64,000 nt of DNA, taken from the NCBI GenBank assembly GCA_903862955.1, contig CAIPAH010000023.1:124001-188000 (forward strand), in the 5' to 3' direction. Positions 53,349-62,776 of this stretch are shown in pieces (position 1 is the first letter of the stretch; each line of letters opens with the position of its first letter). The translations under genes and the position numbers were made by a program. Source of the DNA: an uncultured Opitutia bacterium. GTDB taxonomy: Bacteria > Verrucomicrobiota > Verrucomicrobiia > Opitutales > Opitutaceae. The notes below the pieces were generated by a model that made no database searches, had not been told where the DNA came from, and saw nothing but the letters and a program-made list of their open reading frames with translations.

Positions 53349-54035
53349 ATGGCCGATCCCGTTCCGCTCGCTCTCCGCTGCGCCAACCTCCACCGCTACC
53401 TGGGGCAGGGCGAGGGACGCGTGCATGTGCTGAAGGGTGTGACCTTCGAGGCGCAGCGCGGGCAGGTTTACGCGATCGTCGGGCCGTCCGGCTGCGGCAA
53501 GAGCACACTGCTCTACCTGCTGGGCCTGCTCGACCAGCCCGACGGCGGGGAGATCGCGATCAACGGCCAGACGATGTCGAACAGCGACGACGCCGCCCGC
53601 ACCGCGGCCCGCGGCGCGCACATCGGCTTCGTGTTCCAGTTTCACTTTCTCATGCTCGAGTTCAGCGCGCTGGACAACGTGATGATGCCGATGCGCAAGC
53701 TCGGCAAACTGTCGCCCGCGGCCATGATCGAGCGGGCGCACGCGCTGTTGGGGTCGGTCGGGCTGGGGGACAAGACCCACCGCCTCGGCACGCAGCTCTC
53801 GGGTGGCGAACAGCAGCGCGTGGCGGTGGCCCGCGCGCTCGCCAACGAGCCGACGATCATCCTCGCCGACGAGCCCACGGGCAACCTCGACGTCAAGAAC
53901 TCCGCCATGGTGTTCGACCTGCTCACGCGCCTCGCCAAGGACCACGGCCAGGCCGTCGTTTTGGTGACCCACAACCCCGACATCGCCAACCGCTGCGACT
54001 TGGTGCGCCCGATGCGTGACGGCGTGTTCGTCTGA
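53349..54035 (+). CDS. ABC transporter ATPase of the LolD/MacB type
   Basis: A 228-residue ATPase: Walker A AIVGPSGCGKSTLLYLLGLL, Q-loop FVFQFHFLMLEFSALDNV, signature QLSGGEQQRVAVARALA, Walker B ILADEPTGNLD and H-loop LVTHNPDIA. The FQFHFLM and LDNV segments match LolD/MacB-type MacB-like ATPases. It lies six bases after the permease gene and completes the TolC, adaptor, permease, ATPase operon. Confidence 0.9.
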   Translation: MADPVPLALRCANLHRYLGQGEGRVHVLKGVTFEAQRGQVYAIVGPSGCGKSTLLYLLGLLDQPDGGEIAINGQTMSNSDDAARTAARGAHIGFVFQFHFLMLEFSALDNVMMPMRKLGKLSPAAMIERAHALLGSVGLGDKTHRLGTQLSGGEQQRVAVARALANEPTIILADEPTGNLDVKNSAMVFDLLTRLAKDHGQAVVLVTHNPDIANRCDLVRPMRDGVFV

Positions 54036-54299
54036 TTGGACGACCGAAATCAGCCACCGTTCACCCGGCGGCCCCGCTCCCGGCCAATTGGCGACCCATC
54101 TCGGTCTGGTTCCTGCTTAGGGGCGGTTATTTTCTCCCAGACGCCCGGTCCGTCCTCCTTTTCCCGGATAAGGCAAATGAATGATGGAAAAGTCAGCACT
54201 TATGACTGGGAGAAAGAAAATTAGCCCGGAAATTTTGGTTTACATCGGAAACACCGCCGCCTTGTTTCGGAAGCGATTTTAACCATTCAACGACGACCT
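54036..54299. promoter_or_regulatory. Intergenic region with a 10-bp inverted repeat, upstream of the ACIII operon
   Basis: This 264-base region is clearly AT-richer than the genes around it and probably drives the ACIII operon. TTTCTCCCAG at 54131-54140 is exactly complementary to CTGGGAGAAA at 54206-54215, with a 65-base spacer. It could be a two-site operator or a long-looped structure. No clear promoter boxes were found. A 62-codon open frame here has no protein-like features. Confidence 0.45.
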
Positions 54300-54488
54300 G
54301 TGAGCCACGACCCATCGCGAAAACATTTTCTGGCCAAGTGCCTCGGCTTCGTGGCCGTCGCCGGCCTGGCCCCGAAACTGCTCGCGAAGCCCGCTGTCAT
54401 GCCGGCCACCTCCGCTTCCGCCCCCCGCCCGGTCGTTTCGCTCCGCCCCGATTCCCGGGCGGTCTCCCGCCGCACGGCCGCGGTGTGA
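54300..54488 (+). CDS. Small protein with a Tat-like signal sequence
   Basis: A 62-residue protein starting at GTG 54300. It begins SHDPSRKHFLAKCLGFVAVA, which resembles a twin-arginine signal with Arg-Lys in place of Arg-Arg, followed by a hydrophobic stretch and LAPKLLAKPA; the rest is Ala/Pro/Ser-rich with no domain. It sits directly before actA, 29 bases away, and is likely exported and co-transcribed with ACIII. Function unknown; a spurious frame cannot be ruled out. Confidence 0.5.
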   Translation: MSHDPSRKHFLAKCLGFVAVAGLAPKLLAKPAVMPATSASAPRPVVSLRPDSRAVSRRTAAV

Positions 54489-54517
54489 GTCGAGGCTAAC
54501 CGAAGCATAACTGGCCC

Positions 54518-55171
54518 ATGTCGAACATTTTTCCCAAGTCGGCGAACAAGCTTCCGCTCCAGATCATCGTGTATCTGGTGGTGCTCAGCGGGATCCTGAC
54601 GGCAGGCGCCACTTATTACATGACGCCGAAATACACGCGCGTCGGTTACGCCCCGGTGCAGCCCGTGCCCTACAGCCACGCGCTTCACGCCGGCCAGCTC
54701 GGGATCGACTGCCGTTACTGCCACAGCAACGTCGAAACGTCAGGCGTCGCCAACCTGCCCACGGCCCAGACGTGCATGAATTGCCACAACCAGGTGAAGA
54801 AGGACAGCCCCCTGCTCGCGGTCGTGCGCCACAGCTTTGAGACCGGGGAGTCGGTCCCGTGGGTCAAGATCCACCAGACACCCGATTACGTCTACTTCAA
54901 CCACGCCATCCACGTGAACCGCGGCGTCAGCTGCTGGGAGTGCCACGGCCAGATCAACGAGATGGAGGTCGTCGCCCACGACAAGCCCCTGAGCATGGGT
55001 TTCTGCCTCGATTGCCATCGCGATCCCGCCCCGCACCTGCGCCCCCGCGACCAGGTGACGAATCTGGACTGGCGCCCCGCCAACGCCACCGAAGCCCGCA
55101 CGCAGGGCGACAAGTTTGTGCACGACTGGAACATCAAACCTCCGCAAAGCTGCTCCGGTTGCCATCGATGA
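54518..55171 (+). CDS. actA: Alternative complex III subunit ActA, pentahaem cytochrome c
   Basis: A 217-residue protein with one N-terminal membrane anchor (LQIIVYLVVLSGILTAG) and five CXXCH haem c sites at 65-69, 86-90, 139-143, 163-167 and 212-216. Five haems and this length match ActA of ACIII, the quinol:electron-acceptor oxidoreductase that replaces the bc1 complex. It passes electrons on the periplasmic side. The gene order actA-B-C-D-E-F follows without gaps, and the actB start overlaps the actA stop by four bases. Confidence 0.94.
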   Translation: MSNIFPKSANKLPLQIIVYLVVLSGILTAGATYYMTPKYTRVGYAPVQPVPYSHALHAGQLGIDCRYCHSNVETSGVANLPTAQTCMNCHNQVKKDSPLLAVVRHSFETGESVPWVKIHQTPDYVYFNHAIHVNRGVSCWECHGQINEMEVVAHDKPLSMGFCLDCHRDPAPHLRPRDQVTNLDWRPANATEARTQGDKFVHDWNIKPPQSCSGCHR

Positions 55172-58100
55172 AACGCAAATTTCACCATCCTGAAGCTTCC
55201 GAACGCGAACTCGCCGGTCCGAAATACTGGCGCAGCCTCGATGAGCTTGCCGCCACGCCGGGCTTCAAGGCGCAGCTGGCGCGTGAATTTCCGGAGGGTT
55301 CCTCCTCGCTCGAAGGCGTCGACCGCCGCCAGTTCACCAAGATCATGGCCGCCTCGTTCGCGCTCGGCGGTCTCGGTCTCGCCGGCTGCCGCCGGCCCGA
55401 GCAGTTCGTGCTGCCGTTCGGCAAGTCGGTCGAGGGTGTGATTCCCGGCCTGCCCCTGTATTTCGCGACGGCCATGCCGCGTCGCAATTCCGCGATCCCG
55501 CTGCTCGCCGAAACCCACCAGGGCCGCCCGACCAAGCTTGAGGGCAATCCGACCTACCAGCCGCACGGCGGCGCCAGCTCGCTGGTCGCCCAGGCGTCGG
55601 TGCTCGACCTCTACGATCCGGACCGCGCGACGAAGCACACGATCAAGGGTGTGGACGCGACCTCCGCTCAGGTTGCCGAGGTCCTTGCCGGTATCGGTAA
55701 GGCTGCCTCCGCCAACGGCGGGGAGGGGCTCGCGTTTCTCGCCGAGGAATCGGGTTCACCCACGCGCGCCCGCCTGCTGGGCCGGCTGCGCCAGAAGTTT
55801 CCCCGCGCCATCTGGGCGGAATACGAGCCGGTGCAGGACGAGCCGCCGGCCGCCGCCGCGCGCGCCGCGTTCGGCCGCGACGTCAAGCCACTCTACCGCT
55901 TTGCCGCCGCCAAGCGCATCGTAAGCTTGGACGCCGATTTCTTCCACGCCGAGGCCGGCAGTCTCTATTATGCGCGGGAGTTTGCGAAGGGTCGCCGCGT
56001 CAAGGAGCGGACCGACGCGATGAACCGTCTTTATGTGATCGAGAGCGGGCTCTCGCTCACCGGCAGCATGGCCGACCACCGCCTGCGCCTCGCCAGCAGC
56101 CACATGGCGGCCTTCGCCGCCGCGCTCGCCTCCAAGGTCATGGGCTCGTCCGCGCTGGACAGCCTCGCCCAGGGACTTTCGTTCAAGGACCAGGAAAAAT
56201 GGCTCACCGCCTGTGCGGAGGACCTGCTGGCCCACAAGGGCGCCTGCGTCGTCGTCGCCGGTGCGCATCAGCCGGCCGCGGTCCACGCGATCGCCTACGC
56301 GCTGAATTCCTTCCTCGGCAACGTCGGCACGACGGTGGACTTCGTGGAAGTCGCCGCCAACGGCGCTTCCAGCATCGCCGGCCTCGCCACCGCCATTTCG
56401 GGCGGCTCGGTCAAGACCCTCATCGTCCTCGGCGGCAACCCGGCTTACAACGCGCCGGCCGATCTCGACTGGAGCAAGCTGCAGTCGTCCGTCCCCGAGG
56501 TGATCCGCGTCGGTTACTATGCCGACGAGACCTCCGCCCTGGCGCACACTCACATCGCGAGCACGCACTATCTCGAGTCGTGGGGCGACGCCCGCACGGT
56601 GGACGGCACGATCGTCCCGGTGCAGCCGATGATCCTCCCGCTGTTCAACGGCCTGACGGAGATCGAGGTGCTCAGCCACGTGCTCGGCGAGGAGAAGACC
56701 GACCCGTATTCCCAGGTTTACACCACCATCACGGGACTCGCGAAGGGTGAGGACGCGGAAAAGACGTTCCGCCAGTTCCTCTACGACGGCCTGCTCAAGG
56801 GTTCCGAGTATCCGACCGTGGCGGTCCGCTTCGATCTCAACGGCGCTGGCGCCCTGTTTGCCTCGCCGCCCAAGGTCGAACAACTCTCCCTCCAGAATCT
56901 CGAGGTCCGCTTCGTCACCGACCACAAGATGGACGACGGCCGCTTCGCCAACAATGGCTGGCTGCAGGAGTGCCCGGACCCGATCACGAAGATTTCCTGG
57001 GACAACGCGATCCTCGTCAGCCCGAAGCTGGGCAAGGAACTCGGCATCGACCCGAAGGGCTCGACGCTGCAGGTCGCGCGCGTCGAGGAAAACGAGTTTG
57101 AGATCGGCAAGGAGAATTCCCGCGTGTTCGAGGTCACCGTCGGTGGCCGCAAGATCCGCGGCCCGGTCCACATCCAGCCCGGCCTCTCGAATTACACGCT
57201 CGTCATCGCCCTCGGCTACGGCCGCACCGCCACGGGGCACGTCGGCACCGGCGCGGGCTTCAGCGCCTATCCGCTGCGGACGACGACCACGATGGCCTTC
57301 GCCACCGGCGCAAAGCTGACCGACACCGGCACCCGCACGCTGCTCGCCAACGTCCAGGAGCACTGGTCGATGGAAGGCCGCGACCTCGTGCGCGAGGCCA
57401 ACCTCGACGAAGTCCAGAAGGACGGCGGTCCCGGTCTCGCCTACGTCAAGGGCATCGGCATGGAGTCGCACAGCCCGTCCGTCCTCGGTGAGGTCGGCAC
57501 GGCGATGACGCCGGCGGAGCGCGCCAAGGAAATTCCCCGTGGCGGTTCGCTTTACTCGACGCCCAAGTTCGACGGCCTCCACCAGTGGGGCATGTCGATC
57601 GACCTCAACACCTGCATCGGCTGCAACGCTTGCGTCGTCGCCTGCCAGGCCGAGAACAACGTCCCGATCGTCGGCAAGGACCAGGTCCTCCGCGGCCGCG
57701 AGATGCACTGGATCCGCCTCGACCGCTACTATTCCGACGGCCGAGCCGACGCGGCGGCCTTCGGCGGCGAGGGCAACCACGAGTTGCCCGAGGATCCCCA
57801 GATTTCCCTGCAGCCCGTCGCCTGCCAGCAATGCGAGCTGGCCCCGTGCGAGACCGTGTGCCCCGTCAACGCCACCGTGCATGACGACGAAGGCATCAAC
57901 ACGATGGCGTATAACCGCTGCATCGGCACCCGCTATTGCGCGAACAACTGCCCGTACAAGGTCAGGCGCTTCAACTTCTTCGACTTCAACCAGCGCCAGC
58001 TTGACAGCCTCTACCTCAGCCAGCTCGGCCCGAAGGGCATGCCGGAGCTCGTGCAGATGGTGAAGAATCCCGAGGTCACCGTCCGCATGCGCGGCGTGAT

Positions 58101-58556
58101 GGAGAAGTGCACGTATTGCGTGCAGCGCATCCAGAACGGCAAGATCGAGCACAAGGTTGAGGTCATGAAGAAGAACAACGGCGCCGCGGTCTCGACCGAC
58201 GAGCTCAGCGTCCCGGATGGCACCATCAAGACGGCCTGCCAGCAGGTCTGCCCGGTGGAGGCCATCGTGTTCGGCAACATCCTCGACGCGACCAGCGAGG
58301 TTTCGAAGGCCAAGGCACACGCCCAGGACTACGCGCTGCTCGGCTACCTCAACATCCGCCCGCGCACCACCTACCTCGGCAAGCTCCGCAATCCGAACCC
58401 GTCGATGCCCGACTACGCCGCGATTTCGATCCCGTACAGCCGCAAGGAATACAACCTCAAGAATCATCCCGCCGGTCACCACCCCGAGCATGAGGAAACG
58501 AAGGAACCCGGCCACGCCATGCTCAACGCGGTTAAAACCATCGGAGGGCTCAGCTA

Positions 58557-58557
<1 letters not shown>
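55168..58557 (+). CDS. actB: Alternative complex III subunit ActB, iron-sulfur/molybdopterin-like protein
   Basis: 1129 residues from ATG 55168, in ATGA overlap with actA; the frame is open further upstream inside actA. A Tat-type signal [19 protein letters not shown] ends in LAGC (Cys74), which also looks like a lipobox. The large middle part resembles molybdopterin oxidoreductases without a visible cofactor-binding cluster. The last third is a ferredoxin-like subunit: [12 protein letters not shown] (from 816), [15 protein letters not shown] (from 886), [21 protein letters not shown] (from 981) and CQQVCPVEA (from 1024), enough for four clusters. It transfers electrons from the quinol-side ActC to the cytochromes. 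Confidence 0.94.
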
Positions 58558-60005
<1,448 letters not shown>

Positions 60006-60017
60006 TCTCACCCGACC

Positions 60018-60551
60018 ATGGCTGCTCCATCCTATGGCCTGATCGCCACCTTCGACACCGCGCCGGAAATCTACCACGCGGCGGCGCAGGTGCGTGACGC
60101 CGGCTACAAGAACTGGGACGTCATTTCCCCGTGCCCGCTGCACGGCCTCGACGCCGCGATGGGCCTCAAGCGCTCGATCGTCCCCCGCATCTCGCTGGCC
60201 GGCGGCATCACAGGTTTCTGCACCGGCATGTCCCTCATCTGGTGGACGGGCGCCTACGACTACAAGCTGACGGTCGGCGGCAAGCCGCTCTTCAGCCCGA
60301 TGTTCGCCTTTCCCGTCTCCTACGAGCTGACGATCCTGTTCACCGCCTTTGCCACCATTATCGGCATGTTCATCGTCAACGGCCTGCCGCGGCACCACCA
60401 CCCGGTCCTGAAATACGACCAGATCAAGCGCGGCCTGGACGACCGGTTCTTCATCGTCATCGAGGCGCGCGACCCGCGCTTCAACCTCGCCAACACGTCC
60501 GCCCTGCTCGCGAAGCTCGGCGGCACGGGCATCAAGGAGCTGGAAGCCTGA
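60018..60551 (+). CDS. actD: Alternative complex III subunit ActD
   Basis: A 177-residue DUF3341-type protein: N-terminal soluble part (GLIATFDTAPEIYHAAAQVR, YKNWDVISPCPLHGLDAAMG), then two membrane helices (PRISLAGGITGFCTGMSLIW; FPVSYELTILFTAFATIIGM), then GLPRHHHPVLKYD and a short soluble tail (DDRFFIVIEARDPRF). It is a peripheral stabilising subunit of ACIII with no cofactor motif. Position between actC and actE is standard. Confidence 0.92.
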   Translation: MAAPSYGLIATFDTAPEIYHAAAQVRDAGYKNWDVISPCPLHGLDAAMGLKRSIVPRISLAGGITGFCTGMSLIWWTGAYDYKLTVGGKPLFSPMFAFPVSYELTILFTAFATIIGMFIVNGLPRHHHPVLKYDQIKRGLDDRFFIVIEARDPRFNLANTSALLAKLGGTGIKELEA

Positions 60552-60554
60552 CCC

Positions 60555-61193
60555 ATGCGCAACGTCTACCTAGTCACAGCGTTCGTCGTGGTGCTCGCGG
60601 TCTCCATCCTGGGTTTCCGCGGGACGAAATTCACCCAGCCGCCGATGGACGTATTCCCCGAGTGGGCCTTCCCCGGCATGAAGCGCCAGCCCAAGCCGCG
60701 TCCGCAGGGCGAGAGCAATTTCTTCGCAGACGGCCGCGCCGACCGCCCGCTACCCGCGGGGGTCGTGTCGCGCAACCCGCTGCGCAATGACGACGCGCTC
60801 TACGCCGGCAAGGCCGCCGACGGCTCGTGGGTGCGCGGTTTCCCGGTTTCCGTGGACGCTACGCGCATGGCGCGCGGCAAGGAACGCTACACGATTTATT
60901 GCTCGCCCTGCCACGGTGCGGTCGGCGACGGCAACGGCATCACGAAGCAGTATGGCATGGGCGCGACGCCCACCTACCACGACGACCGCCTGCGCAAGAT
61001 GGCCGAGGGGGAGATTTTCAACACGATCACGCACGGTTCGCCCAACAAGAACATGCAGTCCTACGCCGACAAACTCTTCCCCGAGGACCGCTGGGCCGTG
61101 ATCCTTTACGTCCGCGCCCTGCAGCGCGCGCAAACCGGCACGACGGCGGATGTCACCACCGACGCCGGTAAACAAGCCCTTGGCCTGAAATGA
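60555..61193 (+). CDS. actE: Alternative complex III subunit ActE, monohaem cytochrome c
   Basis: A 212-residue protein with one N-terminal helix (VYLVTAFVVVLAVSILGF) and a single haem site CSPCH at 116-120, followed by a typical class I cytochrome c fold with downstream Met residues as candidate axial ligand. Many ActE proteins carry a lipobox Cys after the signal; none is present here, so it is probably anchored by the uncleaved helix. It would receive electrons from ActA and pass them to a terminal oxidase. Confidence 0.93.
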   Translation: MRNVYLVTAFVVVLAVSILGFRGTKFTQPPMDVFPEWAFPGMKRQPKPRPQGESNFFADGRADRPLPAGVVSRNPLRNDDALYAGKAADGSWVRGFPVSVDATRMARGKERYTIYCSPCHGAVGDGNGITKQYGMGATPTYHDDRLRKMAEGEIFNTITHGSPNKNMQSYADKLFPEDRWAVILYVRALQRAQTGTTADVTTDAGKQALGLK

Positions 61194-62464
61194 GCACCCA
61201 CGCCGCCACCGTTCCCGCCGCGCTGCCTACCGCGGCCTCGACCGCCGCCACGGCCGGCAAGGCCCTCACCGTCGGCCTCATCGGCCTCGCCGCCACCTTG
61301 CTCGCCGCGCTGTTCGCCCCGGAGAAGCACGGCGTCGCGTTGTCCTATCTCGTCGGCGTCAGCTACTGGACCGCCATCGCCATCGGCATGCTGCTGATGA
61401 TCCTGATTCATCACATCACCGATGCCTCCTGGTCCGTCGTCATTCGCCGGCAATGGGAACACGGCCTCGCCGCCTTCAAGTGGCTCTTCGTTCTCTTCCT
61501 CCCGCTGCTCATCCTCGCGTGGGCCGTGCCCGGCTTCGTCTGGCCCTGGATGGACAAGACCCACGTCCTGCACGGGCACGGCACGGTTGGCACCGACATA
61601 CTTTACCTGAAGAAAGAGGGCTTCCTGAACATCTACACGTTCACGATCATGACCCTGGTGTTCTTTGGCTCCTGGGTGTGGCTCTCCGCCCGCCTGCGCC
61701 GGGCGTCGTTCACGCAGGACACCGACGGCAATGCCGCTTGGACGTTCAAGAATCGCGTCACCTCCGCCATGGGCCTGCCCATCGCGGCGCTGACGCTCAC
61801 GTTCGCCGCCATCTACTGGATCAAGAGCCTGGAGTATCACTGGTTCTCGACGATGTATGGCGTGTGGTTCTTCGCCAACTGCGCACGCGGCGCCCTCTGC
61901 TGCGGCGTGCTGATCATGGTCTGGCTGCTCCACCGCGGCGACTACAAGGGCATCCTCAACACGAACCATTTCCACAGCATCGGCATGCTGATGCTGGCCT
62001 TCACCGTGTTCTGGGCCTATGTGACGTTCTCCCAGTATTTCCTGATCTGGAACGCCAATGTCCCCGAGGAAACCTTCTGGTATAACCTCCGTGAGTTGAA
62101 CCACGACGGCACCACCAACCAGTGGTGGTATGTCGGCCTTGTCATCCTCTTCGGCCACTTCGTCATCCCGTTCTGCGCGCTGCTGTCCTACCGCTTCAAG
62201 GTCACGCCGCACATCATCCGCCGCATCGCCTACTGGGTGCTCACGATCATCCTGATCGACATCTGCTACAACGTGCTCCCGGCCCTGAAGGATGAGCACG
62301 GTGACTCGCTCCCGTTCCTCTCCATCAACCTGCTCTGGGTGCTGACTTCGGTGATCGGCGTCGGCGGCATCTGCATCTGGGCGTATCTCCGCAGTTTCCC
62401 GACCACCAAGCTCATCCCGATCCGCGACCCGCGCATTGGCGAGTGCCTGACCCACCATGAGTGA
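61190..62464 (+). CDS. actF: Alternative complex III subunit ActF
   Basis: A 424-residue membrane protein with about ten helices, the last core subunit of ACIII. Recognisable blocks are VGVSYWTAIAIGMLLMILIH, WPWMDKTHVLHGH, FWAYVTFSQYFLIWNANVPE and TNQWWYVGLVILFGHFVIPF. It is related to NrfD/ActC in fold but lacks quinol-site residues in the family. The start overlaps the actE stop by four bases (61190-61193). Confidence 0.93.
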   Translation: MSTHAATVPAALPTAASTAATAGKALTVGLIGLAATLLAALFAPEKHGVALSYLVGVSYWTAIAIGMLLMILIHHITDASWSVVIRRQWEHGLAAFKWLFVLFLPLLILAWAVPGFVWPWMDKTHVLHGHGTVGTDILYLKKEGFLNIYTFTIMTLVFFGSWVWLSARLRRASFTQDTDGNAAWTFKNRVTSAMGLPIAALTLTFAAIYWIKSLEYHWFSTMYGVWFFANCARGALCCGVLIMVWLLHRGDYKGILNTNHFHSIGMLMLAFTVFWAYVTFSQYFLIWNANVPEETFWYNLRELNHDGTTNQWWYVGLVILFGHFVIPFCALLSYRFKVTPHIIRRIAYWVLTIILIDICYNVLPALKDEHGDSLPFLSINLLWVLTSVIGVGGICIWAYLRSFPTTKLIPIRDPRIGECLTHHE

Positions 62465-62753
62465 CACGCCTTCCCGCTCCACTCCGCTCGTGACCATCCT
62501 GACCGTGCTGGCGGGCTTCGCCCTGTTCGCGGTCGTGGTTTACTATGCGTATCTGCCGAGCCAGACCGGGGCCTACACCGCTGACGGCATCCACACGGCG
62601 GAGCAGCGCCACAAGAATCTCACCGAACTCCGCGCCAAGCAGGCCAAGCAGGCCGCGAGCTACGCGTGGGTTGACCAGAAAAATGGCGTCGTGCAGCTCC
62701 CGCTCGACGTGGCCATGGAGTTCACCGTGCAGAAATACGCGGCCAAGAAATAA
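62457..62753 (+). CDS. Small ACIII-associated membrane protein
   Basis: A 98-residue protein overlapping the actF end by eight bases. One helix (LVTILTVLAGFALFAVVVYY), then an extracytoplasmic stretch with YAWVDQKNGVVQLPLDVAM, a pattern common in small proteins encoded next to ACIII and cytochrome oxidase genes. No cofactor motif. Probably an accessory subunit or assembly factor; the exact role is unknown. Confidence 0.75.
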   Translation: MSDTPSRSTPLVTILTVLAGFALFAVVVYYAYLPSQTGAYTADGIHTAEQRHKNLTELRAKQAKQAASYAWVDQKNGVVQLPLDVAMEFTVQKYAAKK

Positions 62754-62776
62754 CCGCCGCACCCATCCTCTTAGCA

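Noticed and set aside
54036-54224. A 62-codon frame directly after the ABC ATPase stop
   Set aside because: No hydrophobic segment, motif or ribosome binding site; it lies in an AT-rich leader with an inverted repeat, better read as regulatory DNA.
55756-58515. A 919-codon open frame on the minus strand opposite actB
   Set aside because: It is antisense to a firmly identified gene with intact Fe-S motifs. Its translation is Arg/Ala/Asp/Val-rich with no domain; long antisense frames are expected in GC-rich DNA.
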